A stretch of 64,000 nt of DNA, taken from positions 1 to 64,000 of the forward strand of contig MBPM02000130.1 in NCBI GenBank assembly GCA_001695595.3, written 5' to 3'. The notes beneath the pieces were generated by a model. The model searched no databases, had not been told where the DNA came from, and saw nothing but the letters and a program-made list of their open reading frames with translations. Position numbers and translations under genes: made by a program. This DNA comes from Plasmopara viticola. Lineage: Eukaryota > Oomycota > Peronosporomycetes > Peronosporales > Peronosporaceae. Positions within the stretch are counted from its first letter, which is position 1. Each line of letters starts with the position of its first letter. Positions 26,150-39,284 of this stretch are shown here, piece after piece.

Positions 26150-29100
26150 TTTTGGTACAGGTGACTCAGAAATCCACAGTTAAAAAGGCTATTTTTTTCA
26201 TATTGAAAAAAGATTAACACTGATTTTTGGAGTCAACTAACTGTACCAACAATGCGGGGATAGTCACCGATTCGCGAAATCGGCAGAAGCTTAGAACCGC
26301 CACATCAATGCACCACTGGATGCGGCTGCGTTTCACGAGTCTAACGCATGTTTCACTACCCTCCAATCTTCTTTCAATACCGAGTTATCATTGATGAAAA
26401 TTGACCCGGATTCCGCCCAGCTGTACTCACAAGAATGGGCGGTGCTCCGTGTGTGGCGAGTGCAAGCGCTGCGGATGCGACCACGACGGCGTCCCCGTAG
26501 CTGTCAAGATGGCGCGAAAGAGGGGCCAACACAGCCCATCGAAGAATGTCCCCGAGAGCAAGCGCCTGAGACGCTCGAGTGTCGACTGCATGGATGGCGA
26601 CCTCTTTAAGTCACCACTCAAGCTCAGGAAAGAACTCCTTGCCGGTACCGCTTCCTGAGCCCACACCCGAATTCACGTCTCTCAAAAAGCCCGGCGATGT
26701 TCTGAGGCTTCTCAGTGATTCTCCAGAAGCCATCGAAGCCTGGTATGGGCACGCAGCCACAGCCGAGACTCGCGAATTAATCGTCTTGGATCGGTGAACC
26801 TGACACGTCCAAGCGATTGGTCATCAAGACCGCAGCTTGCGCAGTAAAAAGAATTTGCGTGACGCTGTGTGGGGGCAAGGAGGAAGCAGGAGCTGCAATA
26901 TAAAGGTGGATCACGTCTGCTGGTGATGCCTTGCGGGACCCTGAGGGCGATGCTCAGGTCACACTTCTCGCGGTGCTATCAATTGGCCTAAAAAGAATCT
27001 ACGGAGACGCGGGTCCTGCGGCCGTGTCTTTCCTGTGCTCCACGCGATACGATTACCCAGCTTGGCGAGGTTGTGCCAGTACTGACGTTGGCCCCAGGGT
27101 CGTTTTCAAGAGCTCGACAAGATCTCGAGAAGCTCACTAGTGGTCTCAGTCTTGACCGAACATCTCGGACCGTCCAGCGCCTACCCCCAAGCATCGTCGA
27201 TGTTGTACTCGCCTCCATATCCAGCCCGGACAAGGTGCCATTTCTTTCGTGGGGTGTGAAGAAAGTATAAATGAATGGCGTGGTAGTGGTTCTGCCTGCT
27301 ATCGTGCGCAGACGCAATCGAGCATCGTATGTCGAATCTTACCAACAAGAGTCGTCGACCAGCCATCCGAATGATGGAATTGTCTCGGTCTCTACAATTT
27401 ATCGCATCGCCAGTGCTGTGACTGCTGGTGACGCTCAAGAGCGAAGAGCCGTCGATTAGGGCGTTGGGCTACTGATAAAGACCAGTTCGATGTCCTCAAG
27501 TACATGGTTGAGCGAACGATCACTGGCTCTTCAGTGAAGGAGAAACTGCTCGTTTGAGATGGAGTTTGACGCAGCTTATTTAAAGTACGGCTTCGACGCA
27601 CGGGATGTGCGCTTCACGATATCAAGTTTGGTCTCTCAGCCACTGCCGAGCACAGAACGACCGATATCTGCGCGGACTGCACGTCTATCCTTGATTCTAC
27701 ACACGGTTGAAGTCGCCACTCGAGGCTGCTGCTGTTCGACCGTCGGTGTTCACCGTGATCGACGACTGTGCATAGAAGTCCAAGTTATTTCTCGGGCATC
27801 GCCTTCGCGTTGGAAACCAGCAACAGGCCATCGCACACATCGTTGCTGGTATGAAGGAATAGTGTACCCAGCAAGGGTCACCAGACGAAGCGCTCATTAT
27901 TGTGGACTTCAAAATGAAGCTAGAGCCTCTCTATCATCGTGATAAGACGTTAAATCATTTGAGAAAGATGGGTTTGAGTTGGCATGGAGCCCTCGTTTAA
28001 TACTGGTGTCGGGATTCAAGTAACTCGCTTTGTGCACACTGAAACTCAAGACGGCAAAAGCATCTTGGATGTCCATTTTGCCCGAGCGATGCAATTGTTG
28101 TTGGCGTGGGTGCGAGAAGGAAACGACTGCAAAAAAACGACGCAAGCCGTCGTGGGTCTAACAAGCCGAGGTGGGCTACGCAACTGTGGCGTTGAGTTGG
28201 TCACGCATGATCGAGTTGCTCTTCAGAAGCTGGTGAAGGCAGTGGAAGCGATCGAGAAGGCTGTACGGCGATATGTGAAGCGCGCGAACGACTATCAATT
28301 CGATGTGCTGCATGGCGAGCTGTTAGGCTCAGCCACGGCTGGGTACCCTCCTCTTACGATGACGGTGTACGAGTATTCGGGCATTGAAAGTAGACGAGCG
28401 CTGCTCATCGCGCCAAGTGAGCAATCGGTCAGTGTAGTCCCAAATGGGAGCGATCAGGAGCTCGCCTTATGATCAGATTGCACCAGCGACGCCGTCCCAC
28501 TTAAAGAAGACTATCGAGCCCCAACAGTTGCGATGACATCAACCCTGATGATGTCGATAAGTATCTTGAGGATATGATCGACGAAGGGGAGAGGGTCAAA
28601 GGAGGGGATATGGACATTGAGGAATTGCCAGCGATGACACACAATGTCATCGATTCAGCGGTCTGCTGTGGGCCACTTACAGGCGTGAAGGTAGCAACTC
28701 AAGGGCAGATTTGCCAGCGGACTCGGCGATGGAAGCGTACCCCAGAGGTGTCAACAACGATCGGCTCGTCCAATGCCGACCTATCTGCTCGGGATGCTGT
28801 CTCGTATGCTGTTTTGCGTACACTCGAGATGCAGCGGATCGGTGATCTTACTGTGCGTGATCCAAGAATTGCATCACTCGTGACGGATGCAATCGGTGAA
28901 AGTATCATCACGCATGGGCTTAGATTGGGCTGGGGTTTGCGGGTCCATGTATGGGAGGCGATATGCAGCTGAGTTTCGCGCAGAACTGTACGAGATATTT
29001 CTCCGAGGAGAACGGCGACAGTCAGACAAGCTGAGGCCTGGATGAATGTTTGAGATACTGCAGCAACATCATCCAGACCGATATGATCTCTCCAGGAGAA

Positions 29101-29390
29101 CGAAATCCGACAAGAGATCGCAAAGTTTCGGATGAGTGGCAAGGCACGCTCTCCAACTTCGATTGCGCCTGGTTCATCAGTTGAGCAGACTTCAGTGCGT
29201 CCTAGAGCTGCAGATGCGTTCTTCGAATCGTTGCTAGACCGTGATTTAACCACAAAATCAAAGCATGCGCTCGCTGTGTATTGCTCCACGTACAGTGAGG
29301 GTGGGCTATCAGACAGTAAGCTCAAGGCCAAGCAGACTCTTGATGTCTGGTAGTACTATACGTGTCAAACACAAACTACACACCTTCAGC
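26150..29390 (+). pseudogene. Decayed repeat family, copy 2: multi-kb broken ORF of unknown family
   Basis: Coding fragments in several frames run in order. A Cys-rich segment RCSVCGECKRCGCDHDG (26430-26490) comes first, then a segment with DIKFGLSATAEHRTTDICADC (about 27620-27685) and one with VDFKMKLEPLYHRDKT...KMGLSWHGA (27900-27990). Smaller pieces reach an end module at 29262-29350 shared with copy 1. The order recalls a multicopy hypothetical family of oomycetes with transposase-like spread, but this is from memory and unverified. Many stops and shifts make it inactive. No terminal repeats beyond the shared flanks were found. Confidence 0.5.
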
Positions 29391-30556
29391 ACGGAGTCGA
29401 TCAAATACCTAGAAGATGGTGTAAGGGTGCTAGAAAGAGTAGGGTGCGAGGGGGGGTTATGAAAATATGGGGTGGTTAGCGGCTCCTCAAGAGATGCAGG
29501 TGGTACTTTTTGTGGCAGCTTGAGACAAATGTAAATGCTAAAAAATTAAGGATTGTGGTGTGTATAACACAGCTTCGAATTAGCAAATCTAGGTTAAGAG
29601 CTGCAGACAAAAATAAAACTGAAAAGAGGTAGGGAAATGGGGAAGTTTTTAAATCTTTGTGTGAAGCCCAATGCGATTCATGTTCGAGTAACTTATTTTC
29701 ATATTTTCGTAAATTGTATGCATGAATGTCTCCGTCGCCGCCACTAAAGACTAGACACTCACACGTTTTATATAATTAGACTTTCTTTCCGATGTGGACT
29801 GGATCTGTACGAGATATGTAAACTTTTGCTCGGTTGAAAGTAAGCATGGCGCTAAAAAATCATCCAAAGCACTTCATTGGTGCATACCATTCGTGCTTTT
29901 AGCCTATTAACAAGTCAACGAGCCCAGAAGCTTTCATCGAATTTGTACTTGTGCTTTTTATACACGAGAAAGGTGTAAGGTCCGAAACAAAAGATAGAAT
30001 CGTCGAACTTAAAGCCCGTACAATTATTGCATCTGTTCGGGAAGCAAATCATATGACTGCTCTAGATCAGTAAGATCGCTCTTTTCAAGTAGAGGTTTAG
30101 GAAGTGAAATCTTTCAGAGACCTTCAATATTTGACAACTGCTGTGGTATGTCAGCATGATAGCCAAAAGAAACTGTGCAAGTAATAAAGAGCGCTACAGA
30201 GACAAGTACTAGCCTTCAGTGCACCACAAGTTTTCCACTTTAATGTCTAAGCTGTTTGTATAATGCATGGAGTTTGCGATCTTGAGAGTTAAATAAGTGA
30301 GGTTGCTTAGCAATTAAAGCCGCAACAGCAAACATCAGCTTAGTTTTACTTAGCAAACTCGTAACAGGATGATATGTGGCACCTTTTCACAAATTCTGTA
30401 GAGTCCAACACTCTTGGACTCTAAAGAAAGTTTTTGTCCTCTTTACACGAGGACTGTATCCTACGACCGCTCGTTACGATCTCGAACGTATGTTCTCGGA
30501 CCCGGCCCGCTTTCCGCTTGTTTTTTTACATATCGTATGTTTAAAGCTCGAGGTAT

Positions 30557-30587
30557 CATATCCGACTTGCACAGCAAGTCGGATATG
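30557..30587. repeat. Perfect 14-bp hairpin
   Basis: CATATCCGACTTGC (30557-30570), loop ACA, then its exact complement (30574-30587). No flanking gene end explains it. Confidence 0.8.
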
Positions 30588-30726
30588 CGGAAACAAAGAA
30601 ACCCTTGAAATCGGATTTCACCCTTTAATTATGTTAATACGAGATGGGTACTGCATTACGACATTACAATGAAGGTGTGTATGAAGTTTCTGTACTGATA
30701 TTAATATTTACAATGCACTTCGAATC

Positions 30727-30754
30727 GAAATCACTACGTCTTCGGAGTGATTTC
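30727..30754. repeat. 9-bp hairpin
   Basis: GAAATCACT (30727-30735) pairs with AGTGATTTC (30746-30754) around a ten-base loop containing CTTCGG. Confidence 0.6.
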
Positions 30755-30998
30755 TGCTTCTATTACGATCTTAGCTTGACTCTGGCCATCAACAGTATTT
30801 GCTGAGCGACTGCTTAGTGGCAGCGATTGCTTTAGCTTTTGTTTGTAAAGAGTTGGTAAATATTTGGCGTCTATCATTTTAATAAGGAATTCAGTCTAGT
30901 ATACTTCTTGGTGCCGATAATTGTAAAGCGCATGCGCACTATAGAAGTGTTTGTACCTGAATTTAGTAAATGAAAATGTGAAGTGCTCTTATTGGACT

Positions 30999-31081
30999 GC
31001 TAAAGTGTTGTGAATGCTATTCAGACACTACTGATTAGAGATAATCTACTGATTAAAGAATTGCATTCACAACACTTTAGC
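30999..31081. repeat. Fold-back repeat with perfect 19-bp arms (MITE-like)
   Basis: GCTAAAGTGTTGTGAATGC at 30999-31017 is exactly complementary to 31063-31081, separated by 45 bases that include two copies of CTACTGATTA. Size and form suggest a tiny fold-back element. No target duplication was seen. Confidence 0.7.
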
Positions 31082-32312
31082 TGAGCTTTTAAAAATCCAC
31101 CGTTTGCTTAACACGCACGTTACTGTATTGTGCACTCACTAAACCGTGCCGTTAATTCTGTGACTAGCTTTAGCAATTTCCGTTGAGCTTGCCCGCACAG
31201 CTCCCGATGAATGCAATGAGGCAACGACATGGACAAGTAGTGTGCCAACGGCCGCATACTCGTTATTGTTATAGATCCTCGTTTAAGCAGCTACATGCAA
31301 TGCGTTACAAATCAACACGGTATACAAAATGCGAGCGCAGAAATTCTACATAAGCACTCCTAAACAATTGGTGCAGTATACGCACATAAGATGTAATGCC
31401 AAAAGTAGTTATGGATAGCTTGTAGAACATGGGACGCATGCCACAAAAAGTCATTTTTCGTCTTTATTTCTATACAATCCAATATCACGACTGCAACTTA
31501 TAGATTGGGTAAATGTAATAGTTACATATATCGTAGCCTACGCCACTAGGACCAGCTTAAGGGCCGCTCAGTTAGTACGCCTCAGCTTGTCATTTTGTAT
31601 ACTAACAGCCAAATTTTCAATAAATCAGTCCACATCTAAATTGCGCAAATCTCTCTACCTCGTATTTATTAGTGGTCCTACCTTCGACAATTAGGCGCGG
31701 AGACATGTTCTATCCCACTCTGCTGCCTTCAAGAAAAATTGTCCATGTGATATGCAGTCGACCGGCACTTGTACAAGCAATGGCCTAAATGACGTCCGCA
31801 AATGATAGTTCACCGTGATCTGACCAGCCAAACGCAGAACATCCACATTGCGATAGCTTCGAAATGTCTTTTTCAATTGACGATAGACAAATACATGCGG
31901 AAAAGTGCGGAAGAGAAAGGGGACGTCTTATAGCAGAGCAGGGTTCCAATGTAACCTCATATTTGCCGCCGCAAATGTTCAACGCAAACGGCTGGCTCCT
32001 ATTAATAATTCTCCTACGGTACCGTTGATGTAGCATCCTACCGCTCGTCGGCCTCCCTCGGTCCGCCGCGTCTATAAGTGGGCCGACTTTTATAGGTAGC
32101 GGGGCTATTTATCCGTTCTTATCCCCGATTGGCTGTAAAATCACTCAGTGGTTGCACTCGCGGGCAACCCAAGAGCAGGACGTTGTGGTCAGATGGAGTT
32201 TCTAAGGTTTTTTTTATAGGCTCATTTTCGCTTTTCCAACGAAAGCCGTACGAGGTATTTTGTAAGTAAAAAAGAGGAAAAAAAAAAGTTTCTATATTCA
32301 ATCCAAGTGACA

Positions 32313-33170
32313 ATGGGCGACGACAAAATGCGCAAGCGATCGGCTTCCTCAGGCCTAGACAACCGCTCCAGCGCCTCATCTGCACCCGTGTTCCTACAGA
32401 AAACGTACGACATGATTGAGAGCTCCCCGACAGCCGTGGCGTGCTGGAGCGAGTCGGGCACGTCGTTCATCATCAAGCTACCGCGCGAGTTTGCCAAGAC
32501 GATGCTGCCTCGCTACTTTAAGCACAATAATTTCAGCAGTTTCGTGCGTCAGCTCAACTTTTACGGATTTCGCAAACACAAGAAGGACGAGATTGTCATC
32601 TCGACTGAAGAGGACGAGAGCAAGAACTGGTGGGAGTTTTACCACGAAAAGTTTCTTCGCGGCCGTCAAGAACTCATGACGCAGATCCGTCGTAAGACGT
32701 ACTCGGAGCCGGCGTCTCCTGACCACGAGGAAGTCGAAACATTGAAGCAGTCGGTGGAGAGTCTACAAGGCCAAGTGTCGGAGCTCATGGGGCAGCTCTC
32801 GGACCTTACAGGTCTTGTCAAGAGCCTTTTACAGGACAAACCAGCACCAATGCCAGTGCCTACTCAACGTGCTGCCAAGCGTATGAAGATGAACAATGGA
32901 CCCGTGTCTGTTCCGAGAATGGCAGTGTCCTCGGCCAATGTGATGCAGGATCCTTATGCGCCTCAGTTGGAGCAGCTGGCCGCACTGAACTCGCAACCTC
33001 GACAGACACAGCCCAACATGATGATGGAAAATGTGTCAAAGATCCAGAACCAACGGACACGAGAGATGTCGTTGATGGAATGGACCGAGTCGTATGGGAT
33101 GGACTATCTGCTAAACGACTCGGGACGACCCTTGCCGCTCTTTGCAGATGACATGATGAATTACGAGTGA
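32313..33170 (+). CDS. Heat shock factor (HSF-type) transcription factor
   Basis: 285 residues from ATG 32313. The HSF winged-helix DNA-binding domain covers about 25-130: FLQKTYDMIE, the WSESGTSFII core, recognition helix with HNNFSSFVRQLNFYGF, and NWWEFYHEKFLRGR. A heptad-repeat coiled coil (about 139-174, LKQSVESLQGQVSELMGQL) would drive trimerisation. A short basic AAKRMKM could be the nuclear signal. The C terminus is Gln/Asn/Met-rich with an acidic WTESYGMDYLL end that may activate transcription. It would act in the nucleus at heat shock elements. It is intact, single exon, and a normal member of the expanded oomycete HSF family. Confidence 0.93.
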   Translation: MGDDKMRKRSASSGLDNRSSASSAPVFLQKTYDMIESSPTAVACWSESGTSFIIKLPREFAKTMLPRYFKHNNFSSFVRQLNFYGFRKHKKDEIVISTEEDESKNWWEFYHEKFLRGRQELMTQIRRKTYSEPASPDHEEVETLKQSVESLQGQVSELMGQLSDLTGLVKSLLQDKPAPMPVPTQRAAKRMKMNNGPVSVPRMAVSSANVMQDPYAPQLEQLAALNSQPRQTQPNMMMENVSKIQNQRTREMSLMEWTESYGMDYLLNDSGRPLPLFADDMMNYE

Positions 33171-33179
33171 GGGATTGGA

Positions 33180-33618
33180 GGATGCGTCAAGCGCCTACGA
33201 GGCAGAGGGTAACGTCTATATCTTTATATATCTCGCAAGTCAGTGGCCGTTGTCTGGAGCAATGAAAAGTGTGGTGGAGGGAGTCTTCTGCAACGGAACT
33301 TGACGAGGCGAGCAGCTAGCTGGCTGACAGGGAATCTTTCGGTAAGGGATGGTATGGGCGAAAGATGAGGCAAGAGAGACTAGGAGTGCGAAGCAGTTAG
33401 GGTGTAGCTGTACACACGGATTAAACGCTATTGTATTGAAATAATCTTCATCATTACGAACACGTGTATAGTAAACTTTATTGAATCAGCTTTGGCCCGT
33501 TGCGCGAGACTCGTCGTGGGTCTCCAAGCAATATTTATGTTATTGGGTAGCCCCCTCCACCACCATGAAATTTCCCTCGGGTTACTGACTATCCATACCT
33601 GTGCCTAGGTTAGTGACT
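33180..33618. other. HSF 3' region and kaptin 5' region
   Basis: Short intergenic space with no ORF of its own. The kaptin start is set at 33619 because the splice phases then join correctly; an earlier untranslated exon cannot be excluded. Confidence 0.5.
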
Positions 33619-35220
33619 ATGCACTTCCACCAGAGACGCTTCTTCGCGTACCTCCTTGGAGCCCCCCACCTGCACACGCTCAACTCCTTGTCTTCTTTAA
33701 GGTGTGCGTGCATGTTTTTCACCGACATTTGCACTCGGATTTCTTAAAAGTGAGTCATAAAATCTCGTGATTGTAGCTACACGCTCGTGACGACCGACCA
33801 ATGCGTGTCGCTCCTAACTTATGGCGACGATGGCTACAGGCTGCAAAAACTTGAGATGATTTATACGCATGACGAACTCGTCGACATCGTTTCGTGTGCT
33901 GCCATAGAGCGGCCAGCAGCGCTACAAGTCCTAGTCGCAGTCGCGTACGCTGCTGGAGACTCGTTCTTCTTGCAGATTGTAGCCTACCATGACGCATCTT
34001 TCGGCAAAGAAGAGGCTGCGGAAGCTACTGATTGTGGAAAGTTTGAGCTAGAAGCACCACCCGCTTGTATGTTTCGTGTACAAGCTGCAGGGCCGAGTGG
34101 AGACATCTTTTATGGCGTTATGGTCTGCTGCACGGACGTTGTCATGGCGTTTGGGTACATTGAGAATGAAAAGGACACATGCACGACCAAATCTACAGAT
34201 CAATGCATTCGTTTGGATAACGATCAGCTTGCTATGTACTTTCCCGAGTTCGCGACGTTTTCGCACACGATCTTGGCAGTGGATGTTTTTACTTCGCCTA
34301 ATAAGGACCAACAATGGATCGCTTTTGGATGTACTGACGGGTAATGGTCGCATCCGTTGCTTAGACATGACACTGACTACTGCCGCTTTTATTCATTGTA
34401 GCCTAGTACGCGTGCTTCATGGAGCGATGCATAAAGGATGCTTCGGTGGCCCTTGTCAGTCGAAAGACCTACAGCAAAATGGCCCTGTGACTTCGGTCGC
34501 TCTCTTTCCTCAACCGACAGTTACAACAGATGACATGCACTCAACCTGGCGCTGTAATTTGCTCGTTACGTGTGCTATCGGCCAAGCTGTGGTCTATGAG
34601 GATTTGTATAACACATTTAACCAAGATTGGAACAGTGAGGTCTTAATGGACTCGGATCACTTTGACTCGATCTTTGTAGGGATCACCGCTGACATCGATT
34701 TGGTGAGTGCACACAACACTTGTACTCCACTGGATCTTCGAATACTAATAGTTTTTGATAGGATGGCACGGTCGAGCTACTACTAGGAACAGACAGCGAA
34801 GTAATGCTGGCTTACAAAGAGAGTGAAGATGGTGACAGTAGCTACGAGGCCGTTACGGACAATGTCACAAAAGAATCGGGTGTTGAGTGCCATACAAATG
34901 CATCACCTACATCGCATGACAGCTCACACAATATATGGGATGACGTAGAAACAATGTCAGCTGCAGGTGAAGAGACTTGTCCATCAATACTCGCCCATGC
35001 CTTGACGCGACGACGAAAGTGGCAGCGACTGCCTCGGAGCCATTGGGACTTGGAAACGTTTGGGTATATCTACAGTCTCTTGTGGCGAGACGTTAACCAC
35101 GACGGAGTACCAGAGCTCATCATTGCCAGCTCGACTGGCATCTATGTGTACGAAGCTGACCCGGTCTTTGTCATTGACAAGCTTCAACGTGTCTTGGCGG
35201 CATTGGAAGCGGCCGCGTGA
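33619..35220 (+). CDS. Kaptin-like protein (KICSTOR complex subunit), four exons
   Basis: Exons 33619-33701, 33777-34340, 34402-34702 and 34762-35220 join in phase to 468 residues. All three introns are GT-AG (75, 61 and 59 bases), and the last contains TACTAAT before its acceptor. Family signs are the CTDG|LVRVLHG join over intron 2, QAVVYEDLYN...SDHFDSI, DIDL|DGTVELLLGT over intron 3, and the FG-GAP-like DVNHDGVPELIIASSTGIYVY before a C-terminal helix. In animals kaptin works with ITFG2, KICS2 and SZT2 to place GATOR1 on lysosomes and restrain TORC1 in nutrient shortage. The same role in oomycetes is inference. The gene is intact. Confidence 0.85.
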
Positions 35221-38200
35221 AGGAAATATATATATTATTATTGTCACTTTTAGTGATGTACACACAAAACTTGGTTATTATTTTTCAGAAGGAATCAACG
35301 CAATGTCAAAAAAGCCTTCTCACGAAATAAACGGTTACGTAGAAAGCATCACAACTCTTGCATAGTATTAGTGACGTAGTTTGAAAACTACTAAAATAGA
35401 AATAAGTCCTTGCCCATATGAAGTATAGGTGCTGCTGCACACTTAAACAGACTGAGAGCTCTTCGTCATATATGCACGCCTCTTCAGTGCAAGGTCGTTT
35501 ACAACCTCTTTACAACTGATTGCACATAATAGTCAATCTGGGTAGATTGCTAATTCGAACTCTCACAAAGGCTGCGGGATAATCAAAACAGAGTAATTTT
35601 TTCGAATCAGTCAGACACGCAGTGCACACCCTTCGTAAGACGTGCTGATTTCTGTGGCTACAGCTCTTCTCGGTTATAAGTAGCTAGAATGCGCAATGGT
35701 GCTCGAGTTCTCGGAGCAATTCTATAGCACGAGCTCCGGTGGCCACAGTAGCGCGGCGTCCAAGCCGGTAAGATTTGGGATTATTACCTACAAAAGGAAC
35801 GAAGCCATAACCTTTTTTTCTAAATTAAGAAGGTAAAGATAATCACTCGAGAGACCTTAATCATAAATTATTAAATTGTGCGAGGCGTTCGCACATCATT
35901 ACCTGAAAGGCCGAGCTAGCTGGAAAATACTGATGGATTAATCCTGAAGACATACGGAGGTACAGCATTTATGTGGCAAACTATGAGATCCTCCAATGCT
36001 AATCGTTTTTTGGCTTGCATGCAAGGTAACAGCAAACGTTATGATTATATTTGATAATCGAAAAAGCTGATGACCCTTGTTACTCGAACGTCAATCCTCG
36101 AACAAAAAGTGTGACATTATTCATGGACGAAGACCGCCTCAAACTCTGCTCTCTCGAGCACGGGTGATAACAGTATAAGAAACACTCTTAAATCGCTCTA
36201 AATAAATAACGCTTCAGACATGTCTACTTTCCCGAATGTTGTGTGTAAGCATTATCTCGTCCCTTGAACCGAGAGTAATGAGTTCTATGGGACCGCAATT
36301 TTCGGCCTAATTTAATGGATCCAAGCATGCCAAGCACTCCGCCAAGTAAGCGAGGGCACATGATTCGTGTTGTCTCAAAGAGGCTAGTGCACTCATGCGC
36401 AAGCGCAACCATGAGCATCATTTTGAAGCTCTATTGACGAACTATTGTGTTAGGTATATGTATAGGGTAGCCTACAATGCGATTCTGCGTTGCAGATAAA
36501 GAAGCCACGACCAAATTGCTAACCACTCGACAGCTATTGTAGTCGAATTGCTATCAGTGGAAATACGGTCTTTCCCTCTATAGGGTAAATTGTGCACATC
36601 CAGCCTTGGTCTTTAAAACATATTGGTGGCCACACAAGTTAGTGGCGCGCCAAATGAGGAGGGCCTGTGAAATCTGCCAGAAGATCAAAGTCACGGCCCA
36701 CATATCGACTTGTTGTTTTAGTCTGCTTGGAACGGCGGACTGCTGAAGGTCCAAAAGCCTTGACGTTGTCGTTAGCAAAGCCAAAATGTAATTTTAGTAG
36801 TGAAGGTTCATTACCTTGCGTTTGGCACCTTTTAGCCAATTCAACCGAGGAACAAAGAACAGGTTCGTTTATTCGCTTAACGATTATACATAATGGCCTT
36901 TCCGGCATGATGGTGTCAGATAGGGGCCGCTGCGCTCAAGAAAACCGTGTTATTTCTCGCTGTATTATGCCAAGTAAGTCCATCTTCTGACCTTTGGCCA
37001 AGTAATAAGGGTTCAACATGTCATTAAAGGCGCACTGCGTAGTATGTGCGTTGAGGCGCCATTACAGTAGGCCGATAAGCTTTCAATGGTCAAGATTGCA
37101 CGAATCAATCAAGTTGTACGGGCTTCATACCCTTATATGTTATACAGGTAAGCCGCGGAACTTTACTAGCTTTCAAAAGCATAAACGGGTTAGAGGCTCA
37201 GATTTTTCTTATCAGGTCTTAATTTGAGTCCAATTATTTAGGATCAGATTCCCAATGGTAGCAACTTCCGTATTAGCAAAAACGTCGGCTGGACAATATC
37301 AACAGGGCATCAAATACAATTGCAACTGCCCAGACTAAGCAAAAAAAGAGTATCCGACATAGTTGGTCGGCCGCGTAGGACTCATATATAACCTTTTTCT
37401 TTCCTTATCAAATCCAATGTCCAAAGAGTGAAACTCTTGCACAAAGGCCGTTTTTTTCAACAGCAAAACAGGATTAGCTTGCCATCACATATTGACCCTC
37501 GCTACCTGTTTGATTCTATTCAAGACCAAGCTATTTTTAGTATTTGATGGTTGGCTCTATTTTCCTACTCTTAGAATCACCTCAAGTCTTAGTGGAGTAG
37601 TATGTAAAAGGGCGCTGCATATAGTCAAGTTTTTGTGCTTAGACTGGCCTTTCACTTACAGGAATGCTAAACCTGCCGACAGTTTCATCGGTTTGTATAT
37701 TAAGCTTATCTTGAAGATGCCAAAATGGGCTAGAGTATTTGGCTATGAAATAAAGGTGGGAACAACACGGTACAAAAAATTATACACATGCATCTATACA
37801 TATGTTTCTTTACAAGCACTTAAATATGTTAAGGACCTGAAATAATGAGCAGTCGTTCACCGGAGGGTGGTACAATTTTTGTTCGCTTTCTTTGTACAAG
37901 GTGTTGTGTGGCTTCGTCTCGTTGCTTAAGAGAAGGTCCTGTGTCAAATTGCTTAACCGTGATGCCACATGCAGCTTGACCGCGTGGTCAATCGAACACG
38001 ATCGAACACCTCGCACCAAGATTCTGGCAAGCAAACTATTAGAATGTGGCGGCGCATCAGGTACGGCTGACCACTTTTGATGGTAGGAGTCGAAGATCTA
38101 TTTATTCGTTAGAAATACGTGCAAAACAACTCTAAGTGGATATCTTAACGCAACTTATAGCACTATGTATATAAAGTATCAATATCACCGATGCATCAAG

Positions 38201-39152
38201 AAAGCTTTTAAAATAAGAAAAAGAATACGCAAGAAAAGGTTTAACATGTCTATCTAGCGATTTATAGCCGCCGATTATTGATGCACAACGATCGACATGC
38301 CATCGAGATTTTCTCTAGATTTTCCTTTCGATATAGCCAATCTAACGCCTTCTTTTACTAATTAAAGTTTAAGGTTATAATAATGTACGCTTTTCAAAAA
38401 ATTCAAGCCGACACTTTCTCCATTTCTCGTACATCAGACAACTAATTAGAATGCAGATTGCTAGTTTGAGACAATCAATCTTGTTTTCTGCCCCGTACCA
38501 AGATCCACCATTTTATTATTGAATAATGACGAATCATGATATGCTGGGCAGGTAAAGAATGGATTATGATATACTGGGCAGGTAATTATAATACACGCTC
38601 AAGGTGCACGTATGCCTTCCTTGTCCTTGTGGATATCACTATTACTGCTGCAGTGCTTGCACGCCTGGTGCAGCCTGAGCTATGCTAGCTTTTGTTTCTT
38701 TTTCTACTGTCCAAGGTCCTTATTGTGATGAAAAAACGGTCACAATAACATCATCCACAAAGTTATTTCATCAAATTCTAAGCATCCTTTTATTCAACTC
38801 AGAATTACAAGTGATTACACAAGCTGTCTGCTAATTGTGTGCAATGTTCTTTTGACGATCATATTGCATGACTTTGTGCAAAAAAACAACGCAACTTTTA
38901 TCTTTACCTCTGAGTGCTCTTTAGCTTTGTCTATCAATTATGACTCTTACTTTGTAATCCGGTACGTATTGCCGCTTCGACAAAAATACTTAGCTTTTTT
39001 AAAAGCTAACTTTTTGGTATAATATTATGCTACGTCCAGGGAATGTTAAAACTTAATTATTTATCTCCTCAAACCAAAAATCATCTTCTCTGTCTAAGTG
39101 TCTGACAATAGCCAAGGCCATGTATATCTTGCCTATAATCTGCAACTGGGGT
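35221..39152. other. Gene-poor intergenic region
   Basis: No supported coding sequence; ORFs are short and without motifs. A local tandem pair with ATGATATGCTGGGCAGGTAA occurs near 38538-38585. Confidence 0.5.
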
Positions 39153-39284
39153 GTTAGGAAGTCTGCTCGAGCGTAGGTCCCGACAAAGGCCCTTAAAAGA
39201 GCTGCTCACAGATTTAAAAAGCCTTCGTTGGGACCTACGCCCGACGAGGGCCCTAAAAAGGAGCTGCTTACGGACTTCTTAACA
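39152..39284. repeat. Fold-back or short LTR-like repeat
   Basis: Begins TGTTAGGAAGTC and ends GACTTCTTAACA, an imperfect 12-base terminal inverted repeat with TG..CA ends. Inside are two diverged copies of a ~50-base unit with GGCCCTTAAAAGAGCTGCT. No matching target duplication flanks it. Confidence 0.5.

Larger units (their letters stand above)
29391..32306. other. Intergenic region with several inverted repeats
   Basis: No supported gene. It holds the hairpins listed at 30557-30587, 30727-30754 and 30999-31081. The last ~260 bases are the upstream region of the heat shock factor gene. Confidence 0.5.

Noticed and set aside
38530..38590. Short tandem duplication near ATGATATGCTGGGCAGG
   Set aside because: Two imperfect copies only, no flanking structure; listed only within the intergenic note.
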